Of a stretch of DNA of 64,000 bases, positions 34,421-46,650 are shown one piece after another. A program made the translations under genes and the position numbers. The notes beneath the pieces were generated by a model. It worked only from the letters and a program-made list of their open reading frames with translations. It was not told the DNA's origin and did no database searches. Position 1 is the first letter of the stretch. Each line of letters starts with the position of its first letter. Origin of the DNA: Sipunculus nudus (taxonomy: Eukaryota > Annelida > Sipuncula > Golfingiida > Sipunculidae); NCBI GenBank assembly GCA_026874595.1, contig CM049320.1:8435464-8499463 (forward strand). The letters are read 5' to 3'.

Positions 34421-35399
34421 CATATAGCAGGGGAATCCTGTGTATACTCTGGTTTACTACAGATATGGTAAAAGTGGGATAAAAAGAGAAAATGCTTACA
34501 GTTTAACCGCACTATCAACGCAATGTAATGTTATTTCCTGTGAAATACTTTTAAGTGATCATACAAGTCCCTTAAAATCCATTAAAAAGACACTTGTCAA
34601 AGCTTATCTCCATACCGCGGTGAACAGCGTGAATTTTATTGGATTCTTGTAACATAATGCCCGAGCAGTATTCTCTTATAGTACACATACAAACGACGAA
34701 TTCTATAGCTGGCAAAACACATCAGAACCTATCTTCCAAACACATGATATTAAATACAGTCGTATTGAAAACAGTTGTTGGTATATTTCCCTTTGAGTAA
34801 ATATATGAAATACAACATATATCCATATATGATAAAATAATAAAAAATGAAAAAGAATATATTCATGTATAGAGGAAAGATTAACGGTTGATGAGTACAT
34901 TCAAAATGCTTTACTTCTTTACTCAAGTCAATAAAAACAACAAAAATAGGTTTGCAATTACTCTACAAATGTTTCAGTGGAAAAGGGATAGATTTACCAA
35001 CTTCTTACATTGAAGCACTAAGCACACCTAAAAGCGTTGTACCTGGTATTTAATTATACAACTTACATATAAAGTTAAGCGTATTGTGTCAACAGGTAAT
35101 GCCAACATTTAGAGTTTATACGGATAAGTAGAGTAATTTGAGTACCACTGCATCGTATTTAACGCAGGATGTTGTTTTGTGTGTTTTTTTCTATAGTGAC
35201 AGACATCATCGAGTCCAGTGATAATGCTGTGAACAGAGTGAATAGTGTGCTATTGATATTGACTATTAATATCCATTGTTTTAACGCCTAGTCATTGACA
35301 CCGCTCTATTCGCATGTAGTAATGTATACACTACTTTCGTCATGTGTCATGAATGAGACGGGCCTCCGACCAAGACAGGGGCCTTACTTAAGGCAAATC
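34421..35399. other. AT-rich spacer
   Basis: Nothing recognised. Three short open frames (34312-34518 minus, 34440-34652 plus, 34703-34900 minus) lack motifs. Confidence 0.35.
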
Positions 35400-35791
35400 A
35401 TCTACAGTGAGACCCTCTGTTACGACCCATTATGTAAAAACGGTCCATATTGAAATAAAAACGGCCCATATTGTAATAACCATACCCTGCCCATATTGTA
35501 ACAAAATCGCCGGTGGGTAAAACAGCCAAACATTTTATAATTCAAATTTCATGCAAATTAACTTAGACAATTCAAATATTTACTTCTCATGACACGAATG
35601 TGTAAGTGAGCATAGAGGTAAGAAAAACCACTGGATTTACATAATCACTATCTGTTTAAATGAACAAAACTGCCGATGACCAAGCTTATATGAGCGAAAT
35701 ATGGCCATGAGTCATGTTTCCCTTTTGTTGGATCAGTGTTTTAATGGGATGATAAAGTATTTAAACAGAATAAACAGGATACATTTTAAAA

Positions 35792-35850
<59 letters not shown>

Positions 35851-37150
35851 AACAATATTGTCCAGTTTCATTACATAATTGGCACTTTGAAATTAAAACA
35901 GTATCGGTTGTATTTTATTACAATATTGGCCGTCATTACAAAATGGGACGGTTATTACATTATAGGTCGTTGTTACGACCCATATTGTAATTAACGTCCC
36001 ATGTTGTAAAAATGACTTATATTGTAGTAGAAATGGCCAATTTGGTGTAAAAACGACCAATATTATAATAATGGCCAATATTGTAATAATAAATGAGTAA
36101 CATTGTAATAACTGTACTTGACCCTAGAGGTAATCAGCATGGTGGTGGTTAAAAGGTGCAAAAAGGCCAATAGTGTAAAACATGAAGTTAAGCAGATTAT
36201 GATTAAATTCACGTCAAATTTTCGTCGACAACAGCAATGTTGACTTCCTGTAACGCGAATGTTTACGTGAACATACAAATATGAAAACACTGGATTTCCA
36301 TTATGACCGCAACTGTTATACTTATAATGAACCAAAATGGTTGTCATTTTAGAAGTAATTCTCAAACAACATATTGCCTGTTAGATTTGGGATTCATTCT
36401 TGAGCTTACACATGTGTTATTATAATATGGGTCGTTTTTCCACCTCCTCGTTTTATTACAAAATGGGTCGTGTTTATTACAAATTGAATATGGGCCGTTA
36501 TTACAATATGAGCCAGTTTTATCACAATATGGGCACGGTACGGTTATTACAATATGAGTCGTTTTAATTACAATATGGGCCGATATTACAATACGGACCG
36601 GTTATTTTCATGAAGGGTCGTTACACCCTCACCAGGGTGTCACATATAATGAAATATTAATATCATATACAACAACCGTGTTGCTGGGTAACATACCGCG
36701 ATAAAAACCATAGATGTTATATTACATTGTTGGTGCTTAATAACATCTGTATATGACACAATTTTCATATATATATTTTTTAATTTTCATGTTCCTTCAT
36801 CCTGCAATACAACCGGTCTAGTAGCTTTGGCAATGACTTTAAATGAATACATGTTGAAACGTTTGTGTATTTCATGTACTCAAAATAAAGCTTGTTTTCA
36901 GTCTTTTCGTTTTGATGGGTGCGGGCGTCTGCAGATATATCATTGGTTACCTCACCCACGATGTTGTATGACTCTAACTTTAGTAGAGAATTTTAACTCG
37001 CGACCACGACAGATATACATACTGGTATAGGAGATTCATTTCTATTCTTTTCTTTTGTATTCATGTTATGGGTCTTTTTAATTACAATATGGGCCGGTTT
37101 TTACATTATGGGTCCTAACACCCTCATCAGGGTCACATATAATGATAGAT
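35400..37150. mobile_element. Fold-back repeat built from a CCATATTGTAATAAC motif
   Basis: The left blocks (35405-35510 and 35960-36115) carry the motif forward (CGGCCCATATTGTAATAACC). The right blocks (36410-36620 and 37065-37140) and part of 35905-35965 carry it in reverse (GGTTATTACAATATGGGCCG). There are about twenty variants in all. Outer ends pair: AGACCCTCTGTTACGACCCA near 35410, against the complement of GGGTCCTAACACCCTCATC followed by AGGGTC near 37110. The right outer end itself is duplicated (TCGTTACACCCTCACCAGGG at 36614, CACATATAATG after each). The stretch 35520-35690 is repeated diverged at about 36170-36345 (ACGAATGT, ACTGGATTT). No coding frame. It is probably a nested non-autonomous element. 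Confidence 0.65.
35795..35847. repeat. (TA)n microsatellite
   Basis: About 26 TA units inside the fold-back element. The left flank TTTTAAAATGAATATATA is the same as at 12940. Confidence 0.95.
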
Positions 37151-39340
37151 TAACATCAGAAACATAAACCGTGTGGCTAGGTTATAAACCTGCCGTTTAT
37201 CTGATACTGATTGTAATCGTCAGTAACTGGAAGAAATAAAGAATAGCGATCAGTGTTAAGAAAGATGTGGCTCAGAGTTAAAAAAGTAAACGACTAAGTA
37301 TGTGGCAGGATTACCTACGCTTTGATTTGGTATGAATTCTTCGTGACATAACTGGAACTACAAATCATTATAGATCGTCTTATACCGTGAACGGGGATCA
37401 CATAGAGAAAATAATGGACCTTCTGAGGTCGGCTTTTGAATAAACACTTCCAGCGATTCAGGAAGAAAAGCTGGAACTTTTGCCGTATTGAATGCAGTTC
37501 AAAGTAGGAGCTTCCGTCAATACAGGCGCCAAAACCCATCAACACCAAACACCCCGGAGTGTCTTGAAATCATCCCATGTTAGCAGGCCAAAGCAGTAGA
37601 CGTCCTTGAAAGAGGAAGACCCTGTCATCTTGGTTTCCTGCCAAAAAAATCCGTATTTATATTGATTCTGGCTTCGCTTACTAAGTAATGAATATACTTC
37701 CTGAAACCTTGGGCTATATGTGTTATTCGACATGTTTTATTACCTCCGACAATAAAGAGTTCATTACATTTTGAAGATGATCCGTATCCACATCAGATCG
37801 CAGTATTCACTTTGGCTGATTTAAGGGTTGCCCTCTTTTTCGACCTAAATATCTAGGAAAACAGATAATCATCGTCTTATCCTTATTTCTTTAAAACTAT
37901 CCAAGCACAGAATTACACCCTTCATTTCAATTTTTTTTATTTTCCATAGACTGGGAGGGGAGTATCTCCGTGTTACCTTTATATACCCCTGGTTTAAATG
38001 TGGCTGTTTGTACGTCAGTGCATCTGTTTGTTTACCAGATTTTTTAAGAGTAATTAAACACACTTTTGTGTAATACCATATGCTTCTTTTCTACATGATT
38101 ATCACTAAGATACTGTATGCTTATTAATTTACTACATTTACTACATACCTTTACAAACCTAACACTTCAGTTACCAATGGACTCCTCGCAATCGTATGAA
38201 TAACTAACTGAAAAGGAAATAAAATTTACCTATATTACGCTTAGTAAAGAATACCAGAGTTTCAGGAGATATGGATTTTCTCCAGGTCAGATTAAAAGAC
38301 TCGAATCAGGCTTTGTACTGCAGGATCAGATTCTCAAAGCATTATAGCAACACGAGTCTGTACCTTTTACCGGGTTATCGACCTTAAGAGTAAAAGCTTA
38401 ATATTTTGTAAAAAAAAGACGAAAATAATAAATACCTAAAGGTCGCCCCAGTAACACCCGCAGGTGATAACCCCATTCTACGTTAACTACGCCATTGGCA
38501 TTTTCATTCCATCACATCAGAAGAAACTTCAAATGCTAATGACCTTTCAACACAACGTGACAAAGAAAAGTAAAATAAGCTTGTATTTTTCAGCTTTTGA
38601 AGTTCCTTTTATGATGTTATTTTAAACCTCTTTTATAAAAAATGTTTGACTGCTGAGTCGTAGATTATTTTTATAATCTGAGACCTAGTGGAAAATATGA
38701 CACAATTAAAACCTTTTAAAACATCTTAGAACTTTTTCCGTTAGTTTGGATTACGTTATTGGAAATACCACAATAGGGAGGAAGTCAGAAAAATATTCTA
38801 TAGTATATACATCAAGAGGGCACTATCGGTTGTTCAAGAAAAAACTGGATGCTTTAAATATCCCAAAGAAATATAAAACAAATCAAACGAAGAAATAAGA
38901 CTGTGCTAAAAGAAAGTACACTCATGTGTTTGAAATAATAAAAGGAACTGTTACATTTCTTTTCAAAGATTAGAAAATGTAGCTTGAAGTATATATTTGA
39001 GGAAGGGCTGCATATATCATGTTTCCGTTTCACCTGGGATCGCCTTAAAAGAGGGATTGTTTCATGGACGGTTTATAGTATAAAAAGAAACAACATTTTT
39101 TATGACCATTTTTGTGTTCCATTGCAGGAAAATAAACAAGTAATTGTTGCGTAGCGCTGTTTTTCATTTGAATGAGGTACTGTTTATATGGCAACCTATA
39201 TTTTTCCTTTATAAATAATATTGAACGCATGGTTATATTACTTATTAACTAAGATTAATAGAATGTAGCTATTTTAAATAAATAGTATTTCTGTTTATGT
39301 TCTGTTGAAGATAAATTTATGAATTTTTATCAAGCAGATT
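37151..39340. other. AT-rich unique sequence
   Basis: No gene or repeat was recognised. The minus frames at 37315-37548 and 37539-37733 overlap each other, show no motif and have no splice context. Confidence 0.4.
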
Positions 39341-40166
39341 CATGTTGTGTGTTTTAGTGAACCTGTGAGCTTATCCGATGGCGCAGCGTCGTCCGTCCGC
39401 CGTCAGCCGTCCGCCGTCCAGGGCTGCCTTTCCGCCGTCCATGGCTGTAAGTCATAAACCGTCGGAGCTAGCAGCTCCAAATTACATGTAAGAATTAGTC
39501 ACATGTGAAACTTGGTGTCCTGGAGCTTATTATTGGGTATCTACATTAATTTAGATTTTATTGAGAAAAAGCTTAAAAACCTTTAAAAATCTTCTTCTCT
39601 GAAACTGTCCAGCCAAATTGTCCAATATTTCACAGAAATGTTCCTTAAAGCAATCTCTCTTAAATTTATTCGAATGGTTTCAGTTCGATGATTTTTGACT
39701 GAGTTACAGGAAGTTGAACTCAGTCATCTGTGCAAAAAAGCATACTAAACTTAAAATCTCAGAAACAGCTGGAGCTGTCATCACCAAATTTTATGCGAAT
39801 GTTTGTCACATGAGTCATATCTTAAATTGAGGTGTTGGTGACGCCACCTACATTGAACTGTTTTTTACAAGCAAAAATGTAAATTTAGACTCTTCTAGCT
39901 TATACACTGTTTTTCTTTAAGAAACTGTTAAGCTGATTGATTTAAACTTTACAAGAATTATTCTATGGCAGGGTTCTGCCAGTTTTATAAGAATAGATTT
40001 GGTAAATGCAGCTTTAAAAAAGCAGTGTAGCCAATTGAAAAATGCTTTCTGTTTTTGAAAACAGATTTGACAACATGCCCAGTTTCAGCAGCCAAGTGAA
40101 GAGGTCACTCAGTACAACAGGTGGGGTCAAGGCATCACCATGACAACTGACCTGGCTCTGTCTGGT

Positions 40167-40229
40167 GTCTAGACAATGTGTCTAGACGTCTAGACACAGC
40201 GTCTAGACGTCTAGACACATTGTCTAGAC
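40167..40229. repeat. Perfect 28-bp-arm hairpin made of TCTAGAC words
   Basis: Left arm 40167-40194, seven-base loop CACAGCG (40195-40201), right arm 40202-40229. The arms are exact reverse complements. Each arm contains the 14-bp palindrome TCTAGACGTCTAGA, so smaller cruciforms nest inside the larger one. Further TCTAGAC words follow to 40256. Confidence 0.95.
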
Positions 40230-40309
40230 GTCTAGAATGTGTCTAGACGCAGAATACCCAGATTAGAATTATTGGAACTACATCTTTAAAAAAAATTGTC
40301 ATCTAAAAA

Positions 40310-41150
40310 TCATCTCCGTTTGACCGATTGGGCCAAAATTTTGCATGTGTATAGATCTCAGAAAGCTCTTTATCATACACAAACTGGTTGCGCCACCTGC
40401 AACCATTTTTGCACAGGGTCCATCTGCTCATCTGCCTTGGGGTAAAACCACTTATATCTCGGCAGTGGTTTGACTTATCCACCTGAAATTTTGCAGGTTT
40501 TTACATCCTAGACAGCTTTCTTGATTTTATGACAGATGGCACTACCTTCATTCACGTTTACGCTACACACATCCAAGCTCATATCTCAGGAACCGTTTGA
40601 CCGATTGGGCCAACATTTTGCATGTGTATAGATCTCACATAGCTCTTTATCATACGCTAAACTGGCGGCGCCACCTGCTACCATTTCTGCACAGCGTCCG
40701 TCTGTTTGTCTAGCGTGGGATAAAATCACTCTTATCTCGGCAGTGGTTTGACATATCTACCTAAAATTTTGCATGGTTATACATCTTGGATAGCTTTCTC
40801 GATTATGTGGCAGGTGGCGCAACCTACTTTTACGCTTACGCTGTAGACATTCAGGCTGATATCTCAGGACTGGTTTGACATATCCTCCTGAAATTTTGCA
40901 TGTAGATAGATCTAACATAACTCTTAATCATATAAAAAATAGTGGCGCCAACTGCCACCATTTTTGCACAGCGTCCTTCTGTTTTTCTGCTGTGGGATAA
41001 AATCACTCCTATAAAAGTGGTGGTTTGACTTATCTGCCTAAAATTTTGCATATGTATACAACTGGGACAGCTTTCTGGATTTTGTGGTAGGTGGCGCAAC
41101 CTACAAACACATTTCGGCTGCAGACATCCATGCTGATTTGCAACACACCT
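40310..41150. repeat. Three tandem units of about 277 bp
   Basis: TTTTGCATGTGTATAGATCT recurs with GCATG at 40343, 40620 and 40898. Each unit runs through GCGCCACCTGCNACCATTT, TGCACAGCGTCCGTCTG, GGGATAAAATCACT, GGCAGTGGTTTGACNTATC and ATGNCAGGTGGCGCAACCTA. The unit is itself an imperfect duplication of a half of about 140 bp (TTTGACCGAT...GCATG and TTTGACTTAT...GCATG). Confidence 0.85.
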
Positions 41151-41250
41151 CACTCTATTTCCCCATGCTACTCAATCCATGCCTCACTTCACCCGTCCCA
41201 CTGTGATTTCGGCGGATACATGTAGTCGCTTGTCGACTACCCGTATTCTA

Positions 41251-43060
41251 ATTTTAAAATGTCCTAGTCCGAAACTTGCAGGTCCGAAACATCCATTATG
41301 CTTAAATCATAATACTTAGGTAGATATGCAGGACATAAGAGGATCAATATTAAATTTTAAAAATAATCCCCCATTCATACTCCCAAACTTTGCACAGGTA
41401 CGCATTAGACGTGTAGGCCTTGTTTTTTTTTATCTTTATGGGAAACATGGGTTTCGTTTTATTTCATTTAACATAACTCACAGAGTATATGTGTAAAACA
41501 TTTCAACGGAGTAAAACATTCCAAACAAATTACTGGGTTTGAATGAAATACTTGTTTATATTATACCAGAACATGAATATATGCAAGTATATTTAATAGC
41601 AAGGCTATAAAAAGCTCTATTTTGTTGAATATTGCTTACTTCAGCAATAGTCGTACTCATTTTGTTTAATTATGAATGTTTTTTATACACTTAATACTGC
41701 AGAAAAAAATACTGGTATAACTTGAAAGATATGGCTGGCCTCTTTATATTTCCAAATGCAGCTTAAATGAAACCTCGAAGTTGCGATCACCAAGTGAGGT
41801 TTTATATAAACAGCAAGAAAGAACTGGGACCATGAAAAAATTGTTGTTATTTTGAGGTGGTTATTAAACCGAAGAGGTCGTTAGGCAAGGTTATACACAA
41901 ATATTTCATACAGCAATGGATACCTTGCTAACCTTTTATTAGATATTTTAAAATTTGTCAGTTATAGTGACATAATATCAGGGAAAGAAATGGAATAAGA
42001 TAATGCATAAAAACTAAAATATTTATTGAACAAATAATAGATAAGGCGGCAGGAAAGGAAGGAAGAACGGAAGGAGTAAGAAAGGGGGAAAGTGTGCATG
42101 TATAATACTTAACTGCTGTAATGCCCTTTAACATTGATGGGTTGAGGGAAAATGTGAAAATACTAGTCGTGTGCCAAATAATCATTTATATTGATGATTG
42201 GTTGTTTTTCCTTCATAATTGATTAAATCGGCTGCATTTTTGTATAATCGATTAAAAACTACCATGTGTGCACATCCAAAGATGTCACATTATCCAGAAA
42301 ATAAACTTATTTTGTCAGAGAAATAAGAAAGAAAGGGCACAAAATAGCGAACAGCAATAAATTAAAACGTAATCTTGTGCAACAAATAAGTGTCAACAAC
42401 GTTGACCTTTCACTGTGATGAACATGTTAGACTTAATTTATTCGGTCCATATTTAGGTTTAATCCTATAGAGCAGATTTCATCGTGCATAAAATAAAGAT
42501 TAATAATCGAACATCAGTCGTTTTAATAATTCAGTCATCAAATATGATTTTGCAACCGATTCCTTCCACTAGAAAATAACCTCCGTGGAATTATCAGGCA
42601 TGCTATAATAAAATATAGTGAAATTTAATAAATAATCATTAAAATATACCGGTTTGGTCAACTTTTCTCTAAAACAGTATATTATATGAACTTTCTGTAA
42701 AATATTTTTATTCAAAGTTCTTTGGCCATGTGGCAGCTCATGCTATGCATATACATGAACATACGATATACATTTTTTTTTCATTGTCTGTTGAGCAGAT
42801 GGCTTCTTAATGAAGCTGGGAAATAGTAAGGCCACCCACACGAAGAGCAATAAGCAATTACAGGTAAACCTGGTTCAGCGTTTCGGCAATAAAGTAAAAA
42901 AGAAAGGTAACACCTGGGACAAGGAATTTTTAGAAGCGACTTGATGGAGATCAGCCATAACATATGGAAAAAGTAATGAAAAAGTTAATAGATATCTGCA
43001 TGAAACAACAAGGGCATGCAGAACGATTTCCATTCCCAGCTGGACTAATACTGACGCGAC
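41251..43060. other. AT-rich sequence, nothing recognised
   Basis: Nothing identifiable. Two overlapping minus-strand frames (42781-42963 and 42875-43168) are open in different frames with no motif and no convincing splice sites. Confidence 0.4.
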
Positions 43061-43067
43061 AATTAAG

Positions 43068-43457
43068 AGTGTATCATATAAGTAAATAATACAAGATACG
43101 TGAGTGGTTGCAAGATAATCATTTAAGATAACAGCATAGGTCTGGATGTGTGGCTCAGTATCAGTCACACCAATGAATCTTACTATATCAAGACCACCAG
43201 TGCAAGAGCATATTATTTTTCACCTCTTTTTCTAATATATAATCACTGGGACCCTTCACGTGTCTCTTATAAGTAAATAATACAAGATACGTGAGTGGTT
43301 GCAAGATAATCATTTAAGATAACAGCATGGGTCTGGTTGTGTGGCTTAGTATCAGTCACACCCATGACTCTTAATTTGTCAAGACCACCAGTGCAAGAGC
43401 ATATTATTTTTCACCTCTTTTTCTAATATACAATCACTGGGACCCTTCACGTGGAGA
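43068..43457. repeat. Recent tandem duplication, 191-bp unit
   Basis: AGTAAATAATACAAGATACG starts at 43081 and again at 43272. The two units run through TGGTTGCAAGATAATCATTT, TCAGTATCAGTCACACC and AAGACCACCAGTGCAAGAGC to CACTGGGACCCTTCACGTG, with only a few differences. The near-identity points to a young event. Confidence 0.95.
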
Positions 43458-43966
43458 CTTGGGGAGACTAATACTTTAGTTTGATAACAAGAAACAAAAT
43501 CACATTCTCTCCTTAATGCCACACAGTCACACACACACACAAATAGTTGTTCTCGCCGCTCCTTTTTCCATGGTTTTTTTTTTTTTGGTTTTCAAAGGTC
43601 CTCGGTAATCTTGAAAAAAAAATGGAAAGTAGAGAAAATCGGCAAAATGTTTGTTGATTATATGAACCATTTCAAGAACACACGCGATATTTGTATTTTT
43701 TTTTTTTTTTTTTGCAAGCTTGCACATTGCAACATATTGTGCATCGAATGAAAAATTAAACAAAAATAAAAACTCGCTCGCTCGCACGTTGTATTTGGTT
43801 CCCAAGTGTCTGTAACAAAATCAGTTTTTCTTTTGTGTGATGAGGCCTAACACTTATGAAGATAGAAAATTGCTGAAAAGTTGATATTGAATAAAAAAAA
43901 GATTTATAAATTTATGACTTTTAATAAGTTTACTAAGGGGAGGATTTGTCATTGCTTAATGTACTC

Positions 43967-44063
43967 AGCCAATATGTACATATGTATGTACTCATTCAAT
44001 ATGTACATATATGTACCCAGCCAATATGTACATATACATGTACTCAGCCAATATGTACATACG
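43967..44063. repeat. AATATGTACATA tandem repeat
   Basis: Four units of about 24-30 bp, each CAGCCAATATGTACATAT plus TGTACT. The palindromic TATGTACATA in each makes the array self-complementary. Confidence 0.85.
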
Positions 44064-44149
44064 TAAACCCGACATTGCATACAACGATACTGTGTAAACT
44101 AAGAACTAAATCTATTTTACATGGATTGTGCAACTAGTTAAATAACTAA

Positions 44150-44345
44150 TCGAGGCACTCTCCAGGAGTACGGTGGTTGCAGTCGGCAGTGTCAAGAAGT
44201 GGAGGAAACCGGAGGACCCGGAAAAATACCATTAGCCTTGGACGGGCCAATTCAACCCACTATCATATCCACGCGGGGGGTCGAACTCAGGTCGCCAGCG
44301 GAGAGAGCCGAGCGTTTTAACCCTAGGGGACATAGAAATGGTGAG
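44150..44345 (-). repeat. tRNA-derived SINE, family B, copy 2
   Basis: Minus strand: A-box-like CTAGGGTTAAAACGCTCGG, then a B-box-like CCTGAGTTCGACCCCCCG (plus 44273-44290). The body follows with GGCCCGTCCAAGGCTAATGG, CCGGTTTCCTCCACTTCTTG and GCCGACTGCAACCACCG. The 3' end is AGAGTGCCTCGATTA. It shares organisation and 3' end with the copy at 32090. A short AT-rich tail follows on the left. Confidence 0.7.
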
Positions 44346-44379
44346 CGCCCGTCCTTCTATCCGTCCGTCTGTCTGTCAC

Positions 44380-44850
44380 AGATATTTTAATGCAATAACT
44401 CAAATAGAATTGATGCACCTTATCAAGGACTAGGTCAAGTTAGAACATGGATGACCTTGACGCATTTCCAAGGACACAAGGCGATAATGCTTAAATGATG
44501 TTAACGCAATAACTCGAAAAAAAATTTAGGCTCAGTTACCAAACTTGCAGCATTGATACACCGTATGAAGGGCCAAGTCAAATTAGAATATTGATGACCT
44601 TGACAAGGTCACAGAGGCAATAATGCTTAAACGAATTTTAAGCAATAACTCGAAATGAATTTGAGGCACAGTCACGAAACTGGCAGCATTGACGTACCTC
44701 ATGAAGGGCTAGGTCTACTTTGAATATGGATGACCTCGATGCAGTTTTCAAGGTCACAGAGGATATCTTGGTTGGTGACATTGACCCATCTCAGATTTCA
44801 TACAGGTTTTCACAACTTTTTTAACAGCTATTTCCACAACAGGCGGGGGA
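44380..44850. repeat. Tandem repeat with TGACCTTGACAAGGTCA hairpins
   Basis: GCAATAACTCGAA recurs at about 44391, 44507 and 44643. Each unit of about 115-136 bp also has GCAGCATTGA, CATGAAGGGCTAGGTC, GGATGACCTTGA...CAAGGTCACAGAGG and AATAATGCTTAAA. The second copy has the nearly perfect palindrome TGACCTTGACAAGGTCA. A CCGTCCGTCTGTCTGTC start at 44360 marks the left side. Confidence 0.75.
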
Positions 44851-45578
44851 CATACTAGATCTCTTCCACAGATCAACTTTTCCCTTGTTCCTTTTCAAAT
44901 TTACTAGTTGTTTTTAGGTGTAACATCTCTCAGTTTTTTGTCTGAACAAAATAGGTTATTGGAGAACCGGTTTGTGCACAATAATTGCTGCTATATTCAA
45001 CATTATCTGAACCAAGTATTCCGAATTAATTACGGGAAAGGCAGTATAAGAGATATTCAACATTCACTGTTGAAACGTGACCGCTATTAATGAGTAGGAC
45101 ACTTGGAACACATATTTAGGAGTCGAGCTGGAGTTAAGCTTGTGTTTTTCTAGTTATCCAGCAAATAGACGGCTTCATCACAATTGATTTTCTGCAAATT
45201 AAACCATGTTGCTTTATATTTTTAATCTTTATTGATACATGGTACAATAATGTTCCATTAATTCTGGTGAAACCACGGCTTTCATCAGGGATTTTCTACT
45301 TTGTTTTCTGAAATGTCAATTTCATGCATCAACTGGTCGCATAATTGGTTTCCTGTTAAACAGCTAGGGTTCATTTTTCTGCATCGTAGAATGAGTCCGT
45401 TTGTTGATAAATTAATTAACAAAATTAAAGGTTGTCCGCCAAAGTTGCTAAATGCCTATCAAAAGTAAAGCATTTTAGGCAATATACAATGCATACAAGA
45501 CTTTTGTGAATTAACCTGTACCATCACACACATACATTAAAAACATTAATATATATATATATATTAAAATATATATTA
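44851..45578. other. AT-rich spacer up to the TIR element
   Basis: No feature was recognised apart from short (TA) runs just before the insertion point at 45577-45578. Confidence 0.4.
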
Positions 45579-45689
45579 CACTGTTAAAAATTGCCGTAAA
45601 ATAACGGCGCATAAGACTGTAAATTTACGCCGCTTTGCAATGTAGACGCTCTTGTGCGTTGAATAACGCGCAAATGCAACGTCAAATGA

Positions 45690-45890
45690 TGAGCGTCTGT
45701 GAAAATGGTGTGACACGTGTGTAAAGCAGACGGTACAGATGAAATAATCCGCGCGTCATGTGATCAGCGGGGCTACTCATGACGTCAACATCCTGGAACT
45801 TTTGACTCCACGGCGGGAAGAAGGGCCATTTTTGTCCGTCCGCTGGCTGCTGAAAGTCACAGAAGTTACCCAGCATCTTTATTGGTAAAA
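45690..45890 (+). promoter_or_regulatory. GC-richer promoter-like start of the element
   Basis: Unlike the AT-rich interior, this stretch has many CpG and GC-rich words: a CRE-like CATGACGTCAAC at about 45778, the E2F-like CACGGCGGGAA near 45810, CCGCGCGTCATGTGATCAG, and no poly-AT. It ends with a possible splice donor TTTATTG|GTAAAA near 45885. It is placed where a transposon's own promoter and first exon would lie. No TATA box is clear, and the start site is unknown. Confidence 0.35.
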
Positions 45891-46020
45891 TGTTCTTCTT
45901 TAATATGTAGCCATAAATCTGTATACTGTGTTAGTTGTTATTTTAATACTGTGTAATAGTGTACGTTGGTAATGGTATTGTGGTACGAGGCTAGTCTCGT
46001 TCATGTGTTCCCTCAGTGTT

Positions 46021-46039
46021 TGGGGGGGGGGGGGGGGGG
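46021..46039. repeat. Poly(G) run
   Basis: G19. Other homopolymer G/C runs in this element lie at about 46391-46400, 46502-46516 and 47267-47280. Confidence 0.95.
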
Positions 46040-46584
46040 CGATTGTCACTCGCAGAGGTAGAAGAGTGATTGAGTTGGAAATATATATTATGTAGGCTAT
46101 ATATCTGTATATATATTATATATATACACATTTTATAATGTGTGACATTTGTGTGATGTTTATATTATATATTAATTAAGTGCAGGTTTTATGTTTCCAT
46201 TAAATGTCAACTCTAAACCATGTTTAGATTATTAGATAATCTTATATTTCAGTTAACTCAGAAATGGAAACAAAGTCAAGTTTTCTAATTATTAACATAT
46301 TACATGTCCAATATATAAAAGTAATTGTTACTTGCTCAATATCAGTGTTGGGGATGATTACATTGACCAATCCCCCCTTGTTAAAAAAGTGGGGGGGGGG
46401 GATATATAACCCCCATTCCCTGCATTGATGCCAATGTTTATCATTAATGATTAAGTCTTTTTTAGTTTCAGGGAATTGCCAATTAGGAAAAAGGAAGCAA
46501 ACCCCCCCCCCCCCCTGACCCACAAACACACACACCTGGCCATGTCTGGGTATATATCATGCATAAATGGTATAAATATACATG

Positions 46585-46586
<2 letters not shown>

Positions 46587-46649
<63 letters not shown>
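46587..46649. repeat. (TA)n microsatellite
   Basis: About 31 TA units inside the TIR element. Confidence 0.95.

Positions 46650-46650
<1 letters not shown>

Larger units (their letters stand above)
39345..41250. repeat. Composite dispersed repeat with hairpin and tandem core
   Basis: The left end reads GTGAGCTTATCCGATGGCGCAGCG, followed by runs of TCCGTCCGCCGTC. The right end is near TTTCGGCGGATACATGTAGTC. Such GTGAGCTT...GCGTCCGTCC starts are frequent in mollusc genomes (recalled). Inside are a palindromic TCTAGAC cluster (40160-40256) and three tandem 277-bp units (about 40310-41150). No protein is encoded; the minus 100-codon frame at 40851-41153 is a product of the tandem unit. Confidence 0.65.

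Noticed and set aside
40167..40229. microRNA precursor
   Set aside because: Arms of 28 bp with nested palindromes, lying in a dispersed repeat; no known microRNA seed was recognised and the stem is too self-complementary.
41958..42185. 75-codon hydrophobic minus frame
   Set aside because: No motif or context; AT-rich DNA readily gives hydrophobic frames.
43967..44063. CRISPR-like short repeats
   Set aside because: There are only four units with repeat-derived spacers; it is a minisatellite.
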